This document shows positions 10,401-19,597 of a DNA stretch of 64,000 nucleotides, in pieces (the stretch's first letter is position 1; each line of letters begins with the position of its first letter). Both the position numbers and the translations under genes were made by a program. A model generated the notes under the pieces. It was not told the origin of the DNA. It was given only the letters and a program-made list of their open reading frames with translations, and did no database searches. Source of the stretch: Bin80 sp965209015. GTDB lineage: Bacteria; Bacteroidota; Rhodothermia; Rhodothermales; Bin80. Where the stretch lies: NCBI GenBank assembly GCA_965209015.1, contig OZ242367.1:930001-994000 (forward strand), given 5' to 3'.

Positions 10401-12485
10401 ATGAATTCAGCAAAGGTAATGCACCAAGCTCTACCGTGGTCATGTATTCTACTATTATTCTTAACATCGTGTACTAGTAAACCTACGAAAGAGTTACCAG
10501 AATTCACGGGCCTCACCAGTGATTTTGTGGGTGATGCGGAATGTTTTGATTGCCATGAGTCTCAATGGACTGGTTTTCAAGAGCATGGAATGGCTCGCTC
10601 GTATTATGCTCTCACACCTGAGAATATAGTTGAAGATTTTGATGCGGAGCCGGTCTGGCACGAGGGGAGTGGGTTTTGGTATCAGGTCGTGGAAGAGAGT
10701 GGAACGTATTGGCAGGAAGAATTTCGTCTGGACGCTGCGGGTAAGCGGACCCATAGCCTCAAGCGACGGATGGATTTTGTAATAGGCAGTGGGAATGCTG
10801 CACGTACCTATTTATCCGAATCAAATCAGCGCTTATATCAGCTCCCTCTTACATGGTATAGCCAAGTGAGTCAGTGGGATTTTAGTCCAGGGTACGAAAT
10901 TGCGAATAAACGTTTTGGAAGACTCATTCCCGATCGATGCATGGCTTGTCACAATAGCTATCCTAATAGTGTGGAATGGGTGGAAGGAAAATATGTAGAT
11001 GTTCCAAACGGGATCGGTTGTGAACGCTGTCACGGACCCGGTGGTGCACATGTTGAGTTACGACTTGCCGGCAGAGGGCCAACGGAAAGCATAGATCACT
11101 CCATCGTGAATCCCGCAAGGTTAGCGCATGATCTTCAAATGGATGTCTGTCAGCAATGCCACTTACATACGACAGTCTCCGTACTCAGGGATGGGCGAGA
11201 GGCATTTGATTTCCGACCGTCCGAAAGGTTGCAAGATCATCTGGCATTATTTTCTGTGCAGGATCCAACAAGCGGATTAGATGTGATCTCTCATGCAGAA
11301 CGTCTTGCACGGAGTGCCTGTTATCTGGAAGGGACGCCTCAAATGACCTGTACCACCTGCCATAATCCTCACGAAGGATTCCGTGATAAAGGACCAGAGT
11401 ATTTCAATGATACTTGTAATTCCTGTCATCAGGCAGTAGCAGATCACGAGTTAAGGGATGACTGCACCAGTTGTCATATGCCAAAAGAAATTGCCGATGG
11501 GACTCCCCATGCCACATTCACAGATCATTGGATTCGTATTTTGGGACAGGAAAGACCTATGTCAGCACATGAGAGTTCCGAACTTTCTCCGTACTATGAG
11601 CGCGATCAGGTTGAATCCAGTTATCTGGAGGCGGTTGCTACACTGATCCATTCCACGCAAACAAGCAACCTTGACGGTTTGGAAGAGGGAATTGAGATGG
11701 CAGGTTCAGTAGACGATACCGATGTGACCGGAGAAACCAGCTTTCTGATGGGAGTTTCACTCTGGCGATTAGGACGTTCAGAGGAGGCAATTGAACCCCT
11801 TGAAGCTGCAGTTCAGGCAAGTCCTAATATTCCTGAGCGCTTAAATGCCTTGGCGCAAGCGTACGAGAGTGCCAACCAGAAACAAGACCAGATTAGGGGG
11901 CTGTATGAAAAGGCTCTGGAAATTCAGCCAGCTCTTGCTGATGTACGGATTAATTATGGCCGTTATCTAGAATTGGAAGGTGATCTCATGGGGGCAATCA
12001 CCCAATATCGGCGCGTGATTGACGAAAAACCCTGGTTGGTACAGGCACATTATAATCTCGGGACTGCGCTCTTGCAAGATGGGAATTTTTCTGAGGGTGA
12101 GGTAGCACTAAGACAAACCTTAGTACTTGAACCAGACCATCCCGATGCTCTCGGGAACTTAGGGCTCTTGCTTCTAACGGACCAACGGGTTCAGGAAGCT
12201 GGTAGATATTTTCAACGTGCGGTCAAAGTGGCTCCAGACAATCCAATCGCACAAAGTAATCTGGGTTCATGGTATTTCAACTTTGAAAATTTTGAAGATG
12301 CGGCAATGCATCTTAGTCAAGCGGTAGCGATTGATCAAGAATATCTCGCTGCATGGGAGAATCTCGCTCTTTCGTATGCCCGATTAGATCAACCCGTAGA
12401 TGCAGTTCGCGCAGCTGAGCGGGTATTGGAGTTGAACCCAGAGAACCTCTTAGCAATTACCATATTAGACGCATTTGGAAGATGA
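10401..12485 (+). CDS. Seven-haem cytochrome c / TPR lipoprotein
   Basis: A ~694-aa exported protein. The leader ends in a lipobox (FLTSC), so it is predicted to be lipid anchored. Seven CXXCH haem sites occur in the N-terminal half: CFDCH, CMACH, CERCH, CQQCH, CTTCH, CNSCH, CTSCH. The C-terminal ~280 residues are tetratricopeptide repeats (for example PLEAAVQASPNIPERLNALAQ and similar 34-residue units). Such proteins carry out extracytoplasmic electron transfer with TPR-mediated partner binding; the substrate is unknown. The start at ATG 10401 follows AGGGAG at 10384-10389; a TTG at 10395 is an alternative. The stop overlaps the ATG of the next gene (ATGA), so the two are translationally coupled. 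Confidence 0.85.
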   Translation: MNSAKVMHQALPWSCILLLFLTSCTSKPTKELPEFTGLTSDFVGDAECFDCHESQWTGFQEHGMARSYYALTPENIVEDFDAEPVWHEGSGFWYQVVEESGTYWQEEFRLDAAGKRTHSLKRRMDFVIGSGNAARTYLSESNQRLYQLPLTWYSQVSQWDFSPGYEIANKRFGRLIPDRCMACHNSYPNSVEWVEGKYVDVPNGIGCERCHGPGGAHVELRLAGRGPTESIDHSIVNPARLAHDLQMDVCQQCHLHTTVSVLRDGREAFDFRPSERLQDHLALFSVQDPTSGLDVISHAERLARSACYLEGTPQMTCTTCHNPHEGFRDKGPEYFNDTCNSCHQAVADHELRDDCTSCHMPKEIADGTPHATFTDHWIRILGQERPMSAHESSELSPYYERDQVESSYLEAVATLIHSTQTSNLDGLEEGIEMAGSVDDTDVTGETSFLMGVSLWRLGRSEEAIEPLEAAVQASPNIPERLNALAQAYESANQKQDQIRGLYEKALEIQPALADVRINYGRYLELEGDLMGAITQYRRVIDEKPWLVQAHYNLGTALLQDGNFSEGEVALRQTLVLEPDHPDALGNLGLLLLTDQRVQEAGRYFQRAVKVAPDNPIAQSNLGSWYFNFENFEDAAMHLSQAVAIDQEYLAAWENLALSYARLDQPVDAVRAAERVLELNPENLLAITILDAFGR

Positions 12486-14359
12486 GATTTCTGAGTATAT
12501 TTCTTCTCTTCCCTCTCCTCGCAGGGTGTGGGCGTTCTGGCGAGATTTCATATCAAGGCCAGGAGGTTCATTATGTAGGGATCGATGCATGTGGGAGTTG
12601 CCATCCCGACAAAGTGGCTACGTTCACTCAGTCTCAGATGGGTCGATCATGGGAGTTAGCCAATCTGGCGAATAGTAGTGCAGATTTTGAAAACCCCATG
12701 CCAGTCTATGATGAATTTAATGATCTCTATTACAAGGCCATCAGAAAAGGAGAAGAGTTGTATGTTGCAGAGTATCGTCTCAGTGGAGTTGATACAGTAC
12801 ACAAACGATTAGAGAAAATTGACTATATCGTTGGAAGTGGCCATCATACGAACTCACACATCATGGACGTGAATGGGTATCTCTATCAGATGCCCCTCAC
12901 TTGGTATGTACAAGATGGCAAATGGGATCTTCCCCCTGGCTTTAAAGGGGCAAATAACAACAGTCGGTTCGATCGACCTATTCCACTCAAGTGCATGACA
13001 TGTCACAATGCGATGCCAGACTATGTAGAGGGGTCCGAAAACAGATATGTATCCGTGCCTCACGGCATTGATTGTGAGCGCTGTCATGGTCCAGGATCGC
13101 TACATGTAGCATCGTTTCAGAGTGGCAGCACGGCCAATAATTCAATGGATATAGACGATACAATTGTCAACCCTGCGAAGCTCTCTGTGAGGGAACAGTT
13201 TGATATTTGCCAGAGCTGCCATCTTCAGGGGGCATCCGTTGATAAACCTGGCCACAGCTTTGCCGACTTCCGGCCTGGGATGTCGTTGGCCAGCATTGAG
13301 AATGTATTCTGGCCTCGCTATGCCGACAGTCTGAACCAGTTTGTAATGGCTTCTCATCCTGACCGCCTCCGCCTGAGTGCGTGTTTTCAGGCTTCGGAGA
13401 CGATGACATGTAGTACATGCCATGATCCGCATGTTCCGATTGAGATGATGACGGAGAATCATTATCGAGACGTATGCCAATCTTGTCATATGGAGAGTGC
13501 AAATCGTCTCACCTGTCCGACCGAAGAGGCTGCAACGGGGGAGAATTGTACGGATTGTCATATGCCAGCATCAGGGTCAGAGGATATTCCACATGTCACG
13601 ATCACGGATCACTTTATACGCTCTCCCGGCTCCCAGCTCTCTGAGGTTATTACCCCGAGTTCTGATGCGGATCTGGTTCGTATGGCCAGCTTGATTGATG
13701 AATCACCAACTGAGCGGGAAATCGCAGAGGGGTACATGACTTACTACGAAACGATCACCAATGCACCGGGATTCCTTGACTCCGCCGCCGTTTATCTTCG
13801 AAGTGCAGATCGTGCGGGAGAAAATGTGGACGAAGAATTGATCAGAATGCATTTTCTGCGCCAAGAACCTACCAGTGTGTTGCGTATTGCCCGTAAGATA
13901 GACGGGGAGCTTGATGCGTGGACAGCTTATCGCATTGGTGAATCATATTTGAGTGAACAGATGCCAGAACAGGCGGTCAACTATCTGAGTCAAGCACTTC
14001 AGGCGGCCCCTGAACATTTACGATTCATGGTTCGATTGGGTGTTGCATTTAGTGAGTCTGGACGTATTTCAGAAGCACTGTCTACCTTTGGCGAGGCCCT
14101 CCGCCGTAATCCAAAACAGGCAGATGCATACAATAATCGTGGATATGCGCATGTGTTAGATCGAAATTTCTCTGCGGCAGAAGAAGACTTTAAAGCTGCC
14201 ATTGCACTGGATCCAGATCTAGAGCTGGCATTAGCAAACCTTGCTTCCCTCTATTTCAACACCAATCGTTTACAAGAATCACGCATGTATATCCAGCGTC
14301 TAATCCAAATTGATCCCGTCAATCTGCAGTATAGGCGTCTATGGGAACTCATTCAATAG
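12482..14359 (+). CDS. Seven-haem cytochrome c / TPR lipoprotein (second copy)
   Basis: A 625-aa paralogue of the preceding gene, starting inside its stop codon (ATGA overlap). Lipobox LLAGC at residues ~12-16. Seven CXXCH sites: CGSCH, CMTCH, CERCH, CQSCH, CSTCH, CQSCH, CTDCH. Shared landmarks with its neighbour include MPLTWYVQDGKWD against LPLTWYSQVSQWD, and the ERCHGPG segment. The last ~170 residues are TPR units (AVNYLSQALQAAPEH and ADAYNNRGYAHVLDR). The pair probably forms one envelope electron-transfer complex with two related but distinct subunits. The source of electrons cannot be read from the sequence. Confidence 0.85.
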   Translation: MRFLSIFLLFPLLAGCGRSGEISYQGQEVHYVGIDACGSCHPDKVATFTQSQMGRSWELANLANSSADFENPMPVYDEFNDLYYKAIRKGEELYVAEYRLSGVDTVHKRLEKIDYIVGSGHHTNSHIMDVNGYLYQMPLTWYVQDGKWDLPPGFKGANNNSRFDRPIPLKCMTCHNAMPDYVEGSENRYVSVPHGIDCERCHGPGSLHVASFQSGSTANNSMDIDDTIVNPAKLSVREQFDICQSCHLQGASVDKPGHSFADFRPGMSLASIENVFWPRYADSLNQFVMASHPDRLRLSACFQASETMTCSTCHDPHVPIEMMTENHYRDVCQSCHMESANRLTCPTEEAATGENCTDCHMPASGSEDIPHVTITDHFIRSPGSQLSEVITPSSDADLVRMASLIDESPTEREIAEGYMTYYETITNAPGFLDSAAVYLRSADRAGENVDEELIRMHFLRQEPTSVLRIARKIDGELDAWTAYRIGESYLSEQMPEQAVNYLSQALQAAPEHLRFMVRLGVAFSESGRISEALSTFGEALRRNPKQADAYNNRGYAHVLDRNFSAAEEDFKAAIALDPDLELALANLASLYFNTNRLQESRMYIQRLIQIDPVNLQYRRLWELIQ

Positions 14360-14759
14360 TAGCCATTTTTCATTGGAGACTGCGTATTCCGGTATTTGGG
14401 CAGAGTACTATTCCATTCTGGCTCACATATTCCAAGGTAGAGTACACAACTTCAATTTGGTTAATCGCGAGGATAAATATTCATTTCACGAGGAAGAACC
14501 TGTGGGTAAGCGAGGAGACAACGATCATCAGAGTTCTGCTGAGATTCTTGGGACTCTGCGAGAAGATTCCGACATCCAGGATTCTTGATTTGCAATCGAA
14601 CATAGCCCAAGCATTCCGCATGTAACCGGTGCGTTGGATGATAAATTTACTGGAGCAAATCCAACATCTGAAACCATCTTGGAAATGGTTTATCCAAATC
14701 TATCCGGTGATTGTGCTTGGTGACCACTTAAATTGGAGTAGACCGGATCTATTAAACTT

Positions 14760-14930
14760 AAGGTATCTGACCTCCTCGATCGTTTTCAGTTGGTCTTGCA
14801 GGCGGATGATATTGGCTCTGCCCATTCAAAAGTTCGAATTCCGGCTCATTTATTGACGTCGGGCACTTATAGTCTGCATTGGAACCAAGTTCAAGCAGTT
14901 CTGAGCCGCAGATTCGTAGTCATCCGGTAA
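14760..14930 (+). pseudogene. Possible remnant of a Wzt-like ABC transporter C-terminal domain
   Basis: A 56-codon frame ending at TAA 14928-14930 reads ...FQLVLQADDIGSAHSKVRIP and AHLLTSGTYSLHWNQV, the look of the last strands of the C-terminal substrate-binding domain of O-antigen ABC transporter ATPases. No start codon, no ATPase domain and no downstream partner are present. The surrounding interval 14360-14998 has only short shadow frames. The match is from memory of the family pattern, so it is a weak call. Confidence 0.22.
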
Positions 14931-14998
14931 GTAATTAGAGTCTTTTGCAGTGTCTGAATATTTTCCAAAATGAATACTGTACAGTATGTTTTGTTGGA

Positions 14999-15766
14999 CT
15001 AGCTGAGGAGTCTTACGGTGATTCCTGCATCATGCAGGAACTGTTTGACTTGGGCGATTGTCACCTGCCTGAAGTGAAACATGGATGCGGCAAGAACGGC
15101 GTGTGCATGTCCAGTTAGAAGAGCATCCCGTAAGTGATCAAGAGTGCCGGCGCCACCAGAGGCAATCACGGGAAGCTGTACAAGTTCATCAAGGCGCTGC
15201 AAAAGGTCTAAATCATATCCAATCTGCGTGCCGTCTCGATCCATAGAGGTGACCAATAACTCCCCGGCACCAAGTTTTTCTGCCTCTTTCGCCCACTCAA
15301 GTCCATCTAGTCCGGTGGCTCGTCGGCCTCCATGTGTATATACCTCCCAGCCTCCCTGTTGACTCTGCTTCAGGTCAATAGCTACCACCACGCACTGAGA
15401 ACCAAACGCCTCCGCACATTCTGTAATGAGATTGGGCATTCTGATTGCCGCAGAGTTGATAGCAACCTTATCTGCTCCGGCATGGAGCATCTGTCGCATA
15501 TCCTCCAGGGTTCGAATTCCCCCGCCAACTGTTAGGGGGATAAATATCTGTTCCGCAGTCCGGCGAACAACATCATGCATAATACCGCGATTTTCATGAG
15601 TTGCCGTTATGTCCAGAAAGACAAGTTCATCAGCTCCCTCTTTGTTGTACACATGAGCCTGTTCCAGAGGGTCACCTGCGTCAACAAGATCTACAAACTG
15701 AATTCCCTTTACGACACGTCCCCGATCCACATCAAGGCATGGGATGATGCGTTTTGCTAAGGGCAT
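14999..15766 (-). CDS. hisF: Imidazole glycerol phosphate synthase cyclase subunit
   Basis: A 255-aa (beta/alpha)8 barrel that, with HisH, converts PRFAR and ammonia to imidazole glycerol phosphate and AICAR. Start MPLAKRIIPCLDVDRGRVVKG carries catalytic Asp11; the second catalytic Asp is in VVVAIDLKQ near residue 130. Phosphate-binding glycines are in VGGGIRTLED and SGGAGTLDHL. It is the last gene of the his operon; its ATG overlaps the end of hisA by 10 nt. Length and both halves are normal. Confidence 0.97.
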   Translation of the reverse strand: MPLAKRIIPCLDVDRGRVVKGIQFVDLVDAGDPLEQAHVYNKEGADELVFLDITATHENRGIMHDVVRRTAEQIFIPLTVGGGIRTLEDMRQMLHAGADKVAINSAAIRMPNLITECAEAFGSQCVVVAIDLKQSQQGGWEVYTHGGRRATGLDGLEWAKEAEKLGAGELLVTSMDRDGTQIGYDLDLLQRLDELVQLPVIASGGAGTLDHLRDALLTGHAHAVLAASMFHFRQVTIAQVKQFLHDAGITVRLLS

Positions 15767-16503
15767 CCTGTCATGACTGGTGGCCAGAGTTCATGGTTGG
15801 AGAATTTTCCCTCATAGAGTGCTCGGCCAATGATCACCGAATCAACCCCAGAGGATTCGAGTTCACCCAATACAGTTAAGTCATCCGGACCGGAAACTCC
15901 ACCACTTGCCATCAACCGTACAGATTGAAGATGTTTTCCCAAGGTCCGATAAGCATCTATATTTGGCCCCTTCATGGTACCATCCCGGCTGATGTCCGTG
16001 TAGATGATTCGGCGGACTCCACGTTTTTCCATGTCCTGAGCAAATTCGATAGCAGACAATCCAGTTCCATCTATCCAGCCACTCACGCGAACTTCACCAT
16101 CTCTGGCATCAATCCCAACCGCAATACGATCGGGGCCATATTTCGTGATCATTGAACTAACGAATTCAGGATCCTGAACCGCTGCGGTGCCAATGATTCC
16201 CCGGTAGATTCCCTTCTCAAGGATACGAATCATATCTGAACTGGAGCGAATCCCTCCCCCTGTCTGGATAGGGATATCTAAATGGCCAGCAATCTTAGCA
16301 ATCACATCGGTATTATTTGTGTCCCCACCTGATCGTGCAGCATCAAGATCTACAACATGAAGCAGGGACGCACCCATAGATTCCCATTGCCGAGCGATAA
16401 TCAAAGGATCATCATGATAGGTGGTCACTTGATCGTAGGCACCCTGTAGCAGCCTCACACAGCATCCATCCAGTAAGTCAATGGCCGGAACCGGAATGAT
16501 CAT
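15757..16503 (-). CDS. hisA: ProFAR isomerase
   Basis: A 248-aa barrel enzyme for the Amadori rearrangement of ProFAR to PRFAR. The N-terminal PVPAIDLLDGCCVRL contains the first catalytic Asp (residue 9) and AVGIDARDGEV the second near residue 128. Homology to HisF is visible in TGGGIRSSSD and MASGGVSGPDD. Its ATG overlaps the hisH stop (ATGA at 16503-16500) and its own end overlaps hisF by 10 nt, implying tight translational coupling. Confidence 0.96.
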   Translation of the reverse strand: MIIPVPAIDLLDGCCVRLLQGAYDQVTTYHDDPLIIARQWESMGASLLHVVDLDAARSGGDTNNTDVIAKIAGHLDIPIQTGGGIRSSSDMIRILEKGIYRGIIGTAAVQDPEFVSSMITKYGPDRIAVGIDARDGEVRVSGWIDGTGLSAIEFAQDMEKRGVRRIIYTDISRDGTMKGPNIDAYRTLGKHLQSVRLMASGGVSGPDDLTVLGELESSGVDSVIIGRALYEGKFSNHELWPPVMTGCP

Positions 16504-17111
16504 GCGAGTGAAGCAAAATTTGATAGAATATGAAGTCCTACATCATGACTTTTTTCGGGATGAAATTGGACTCCATAGATATTCTCGCGAGCAAATGCAA
16601 TCGGAATGGAGTTGTCATACTCCGTAACGGCAATCACATCTTCGGGGTTTGCCTCACTGGCATAAAAAGAATGGGCAAAGTAGCAGTATGCATTCTCAGG
16701 GAGAGCATTCAGCAGGGAGCTGGATTTGATCGGAAGCACAACATTCCATCCCATATGGGGAATTTTAAGGGAAGCATCTGTCAAGTCTAATTCTTTCACA
16801 TGTCCTTTCAGAACACCTAGACCGGTATGCGTCCCATTCTCGGAGCCCGTCTCAAAGAGCATTTGCATACCCACGCAAACCCCGAGAAACGGGACTTTGC
16901 GAGCGATAGCATCCAAGATAGGTTTTTCGAGGTTACGTTTCCTTACTTCATGAATACATGCACCAAAGGCCCCCACGCCTGGAAGGACAAGTCGATTTGC
17001 CTGTTGGATAAGTTTGGGGTCATCAGTACGGATAACCCCCGAAGTAACATGCTGGAATGCGCGTTCAATAGAGCGGAGATTTCCAATTCCGTAGTCGATG
17101 ATTGTGGTCAT
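16500..17111 (-). CDS. hisH: Imidazole glycerol phosphate synthase glutaminase subunit
   Basis: A 203-aa class I glutamine amidotransferase that supplies ammonia to HisF. The nucleophile elbow is GVCVGMQMLFE; the His-Glu part of the triad is in VQFHPEKSHDVG. DYGIGNLRSI at the N-terminus is typical. I take the ATG at 17111 because TGAGGA directly precedes it, overlapping the proC stop (17116-17118), and the length then fits HisH. A GTG at 17132 in the same frame would add seven residues and overlap proC. Confidence 0.95.
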   Translation of the reverse strand: MTTIIDYGIGNLRSIERAFQHVTSGVIRTDDPKLIQQANRLVLPGVGAFGACIHEVRKRNLEKPILDAIARKVPFLGVCVGMQMLFETGSENGTHTGLGVLKGHVKELDLTDASLKIPHMGWNVVLPIKSSSLLNALPENAYCYFAHSFYASEANPEDVIAVTEYDNSIPIAFARENIYGVQFHPEKSHDVGLHILSNFASLA

Positions 17112-17115
17112 GTCC

Positions 17116-17943
17116 TCAATCGTCGGTTCCACTCAGTTCTTTTGATCGTTGAGTTGCGGTAGCAACTGCGTGGATAAACATAGTACGCAAGCCGTGCTGT
17201 TCTAATTCTGCAATTGCAGCAATGGAAGTTCCGCCGGGGGTCGTCACCTCGTCACGCAGAATTGCAGGATGTTTATCCGTTCGATCGGCAAGTGCTGCAG
17301 CACCAAGGACTGTTTGTTTCGTTAACCTGAAGGCTATTGATCGAGGGAGGCCCTGTTTGACACCTGCATCCGTTAAGGCCTCAATCAACATATAAACATA
17401 AGCGGGCCCACTACCACTGAGCCCCGTCACCGCATCCATTAGGTACTCCTGGATCTCTTCTACTCGTCCTACCGCTTCAAACATTTCCCGTACTAATGCC
17501 ATATGTTCGGTAGATGCTGAGCTCCCCGCACAGATGGCGGTTGCCCCCTTGTCAACCATCATGGGGGTGTTGGGCATAGTACGGATGACCGGCTGGTTAG
17601 AGCCAAATTCTTCTCCAATACGGGATGTGGTGAGTCCAGCAAGTACAGAAACAATCAATGCCTTTGGACTCACATGAGCGCTAATTTCTCTGGTTACATC
17701 CAGCCAGTTCGTGGGTTTGACAGCTAACACAATAATCGTAGCATCCTTTACCGCCTCTTTATTGTCCACCCCTGCAGATACGCCGGGAAATGCTTCATGC
17801 AAGGTCTCCAAAGCATGAGGGTTTCGGCGAGTGACACGAATATTTGATGGATTCAGGTGACTACCGCTGAGTAATCCTCCGACTAGAGCGCGTCCGATAT
17901 TGCCCGCACCAATTACAGCGATCGTCTGATTTGAGAGTGACAT
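17116..17943 (-). CDS. proC: Pyrroline-5-carboxylate reductase
   Basis: A 275-aa enzyme for the last step of proline synthesis (P5C + NAD(P)H to proline). The Rossmann motif VIGAGNIGRALVGGLL is at residues ~10-25, and the family signature SGSGPAYVYMLIEALTDAG at ~165-183 is intact. It is inserted between hisB and hisH with gaps of 3 and 4 nt, so it is a true member of the his transcription unit rather than a neighbour by chance. Confidence 0.95.
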   Translation of the reverse strand: MSLSNQTIAVIGAGNIGRALVGGLLSGSHLNPSNIRVTRRNPHALETLHEAFPGVSAGVDNKEAVKDATIIVLAVKPTNWLDVTREISAHVSPKALIVSVLAGLTTSRIGEEFGSNQPVIRTMPNTPMMVDKGATAICAGSSASTEHMALVREMFEAVGRVEEIQEYLMDAVTGLSGSGPAYVYMLIEALTDAGVKQGLPRSIAFRLTKQTVLGAAALADRTDKHPAILRDEVTTPGGTSIAAIAELEQHGLRTMFIHAVATATQRSKELSGTDD

Positions 17944-17946
17944 AGA

Positions 17947-18552
17947 TTAAAGAGTTCCTTTGGTGGATGGCATTTTAGAATTGAATTCACTACGCCGAGA
18001 TGCGATTCGTAATGCTTGGGCAGCAGATTTAAAGATGGCCTCAATCTTATGATGGGTATTGACACCGTAAAGAACACTGATATGTAGTGTGCAATGAGCA
18101 TGTTCTGCAAAACTATACCAGAAATGCTGAACCAGTTCAGTGGGTAAATCGCCAACCGATGGGCGATCAAATGTTCCCTCAAAATAGAAGGTAAATCGTC
18201 CTGATAGATCAATCACTGTGCGGGCTAATGCCTCATCCATAGGCACATATGCATGACCATAGCGAGCGATATGGGCTTTATCTGCTAACGCCTGATGTAG
18301 TGCCTGACCAAGGCAAATCCCAATATCTTCCACTGTATGATGTTCGTCAACATTCAGATCCCCGCTACATCTGACTTCCAAGTCAAAGAGTCCATGCTTT
18401 GCAAAGAGGTCCAACATATGGTCCAGAAAGCCAATTCCTGTTTGATTCACATAGTTACCACTTCCATCAAGCGTAAGTTTGACTGAAACGTTGGTCTCCT
18501 GAGTTTTTCTGGTGACAGAACTACTCCGGATCGTTTGAGTGGGTTGATTCAT
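17947..18552 (-). CDS. hisB: Imidazoleglycerol-phosphate dehydratase
   Basis: A 201-aa monofunctional IGPD (no phosphatase domain). Metal-binding histidine motifs are present: FLDHMLDLFAKHG, DEHHTVEDIG, EHAHCTLHI and NTHHKIEAIFKS. It is the first gene of the operon hisB-proC-hisH-hisA-hisF; hisG, hisD, hisC and hisIE are not in the window. Between its start and metG (18553-19597) I see only AT-rich sequence without a convincing gene; the operon promoter must lie in 18553-18750. Confidence 0.96.
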   Translation of the reverse strand: MNQPTQTIRSSSVTRKTQETNVSVKLTLDGSGNYVNQTGIGFLDHMLDLFAKHGLFDLEVRCSGDLNVDEHHTVEDIGICLGQALHQALADKAHIARYGHAYVPMDEALARTVIDLSGRFTFYFEGTFDRPSVGDLPTELVQHFWYSFAEHAHCTLHISVLYGVNTHHKIEAIFKSAAQALRIASRRSEFNSKMPSTKGTL

Positions 18553-19597
18553 GACATCAATGTTGATATGGAGGTTATTGATGGAGTATCAGTTTCCCCA
18601 GAATCAATCGTTTATGTTGGGAGATACACTGTATCCTTGAATGATAACTATTCATATGAGGGTCATCCAGTGTGATTACGCGGTTTTTTCATTGTTGTTA
18701 TCTTTTCCCTCTCATCTATTTTCAGTCTATTTTTTTCCTTTAACTCTTTAACCCGCAATGTAGTCATACGTGGAATGGTCGGGCATAGTTAAAATATCTC
18801 TGCCTTAAAGCATCAGCTCATCTACAAAGATCCATCCAATGGTCTGCGCCGGATTTGCATATCCTATTTTCCATCGTATCAGGGCCAGTGGCACGGCGAA
18901 TTGCAATCAGCTACCGAACCGTAAGCCGCGTTCTGAAATATCAGAAATGAGTGAGCCAAAGAAGCTAACGATCGATGTACATCCCGATCGTGATCTGCAA
19001 TTTACACAGCTCTCATAAAAGTTATAAGCTATCCTAATAACTTCAAGCTTTTTTTCTAACTTTACTGAGTAAGATCGTACTATGGCAACCCCGACTCACA
19101 TCTATGACACTCATTCACACAAGGAGATTAACGTCCGTCTTTTCGGGTTCTTGATTTCCAGAAAAATAGCGTCATCACATTTTCCTCAGTAGCCGCTCTG
19201 AAGATTTCAATGCTATTCCAGTCTTGACGCCAAAGTTCTTCCTGTGATATCAGGAACGGGAGAGTATGATCCTGTGGCTACGGCGATAAATGTGCTCGCT
19301 CCAATAGTCCGGCCAACAAATTTTCTCTAACCACTCTTGCTTCATCAGAAAACTTGACTACGATTGCATAAGTGTCATGCATCTCTGTACAACGAATTGG
19401 GCTTACAAAAATATTTCCGAGTTACTGTGAGTGTGTATCATCTATGTAGTGAAATTCTCAGAGATGTTTCATCTGTTCACCATGATTACCTAATGATGTA
19501 TCGTATGAGTGAATCTACGGTGGGATAGGTACATATGTGATCAAGGATCCGTGGTATCAAGTTTTTGTTCAACTTCTTTTGATTCCCGCTTTCAGAT

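Noticed and set aside
14310..14856. Overlapping 75-94 aa frames downstream of the cytochrome pair
   Set aside because: No recognisable domain, mutually overlapping frames, and no ribosome site; treated as non-coding or decayed.
18553..19597. Searched this 1-kb gap for tRNA, riboswitch or small gene
   Set aside because: No cloverleaf, no T-box-like or attenuator structure and no convincing frame was found by eye.
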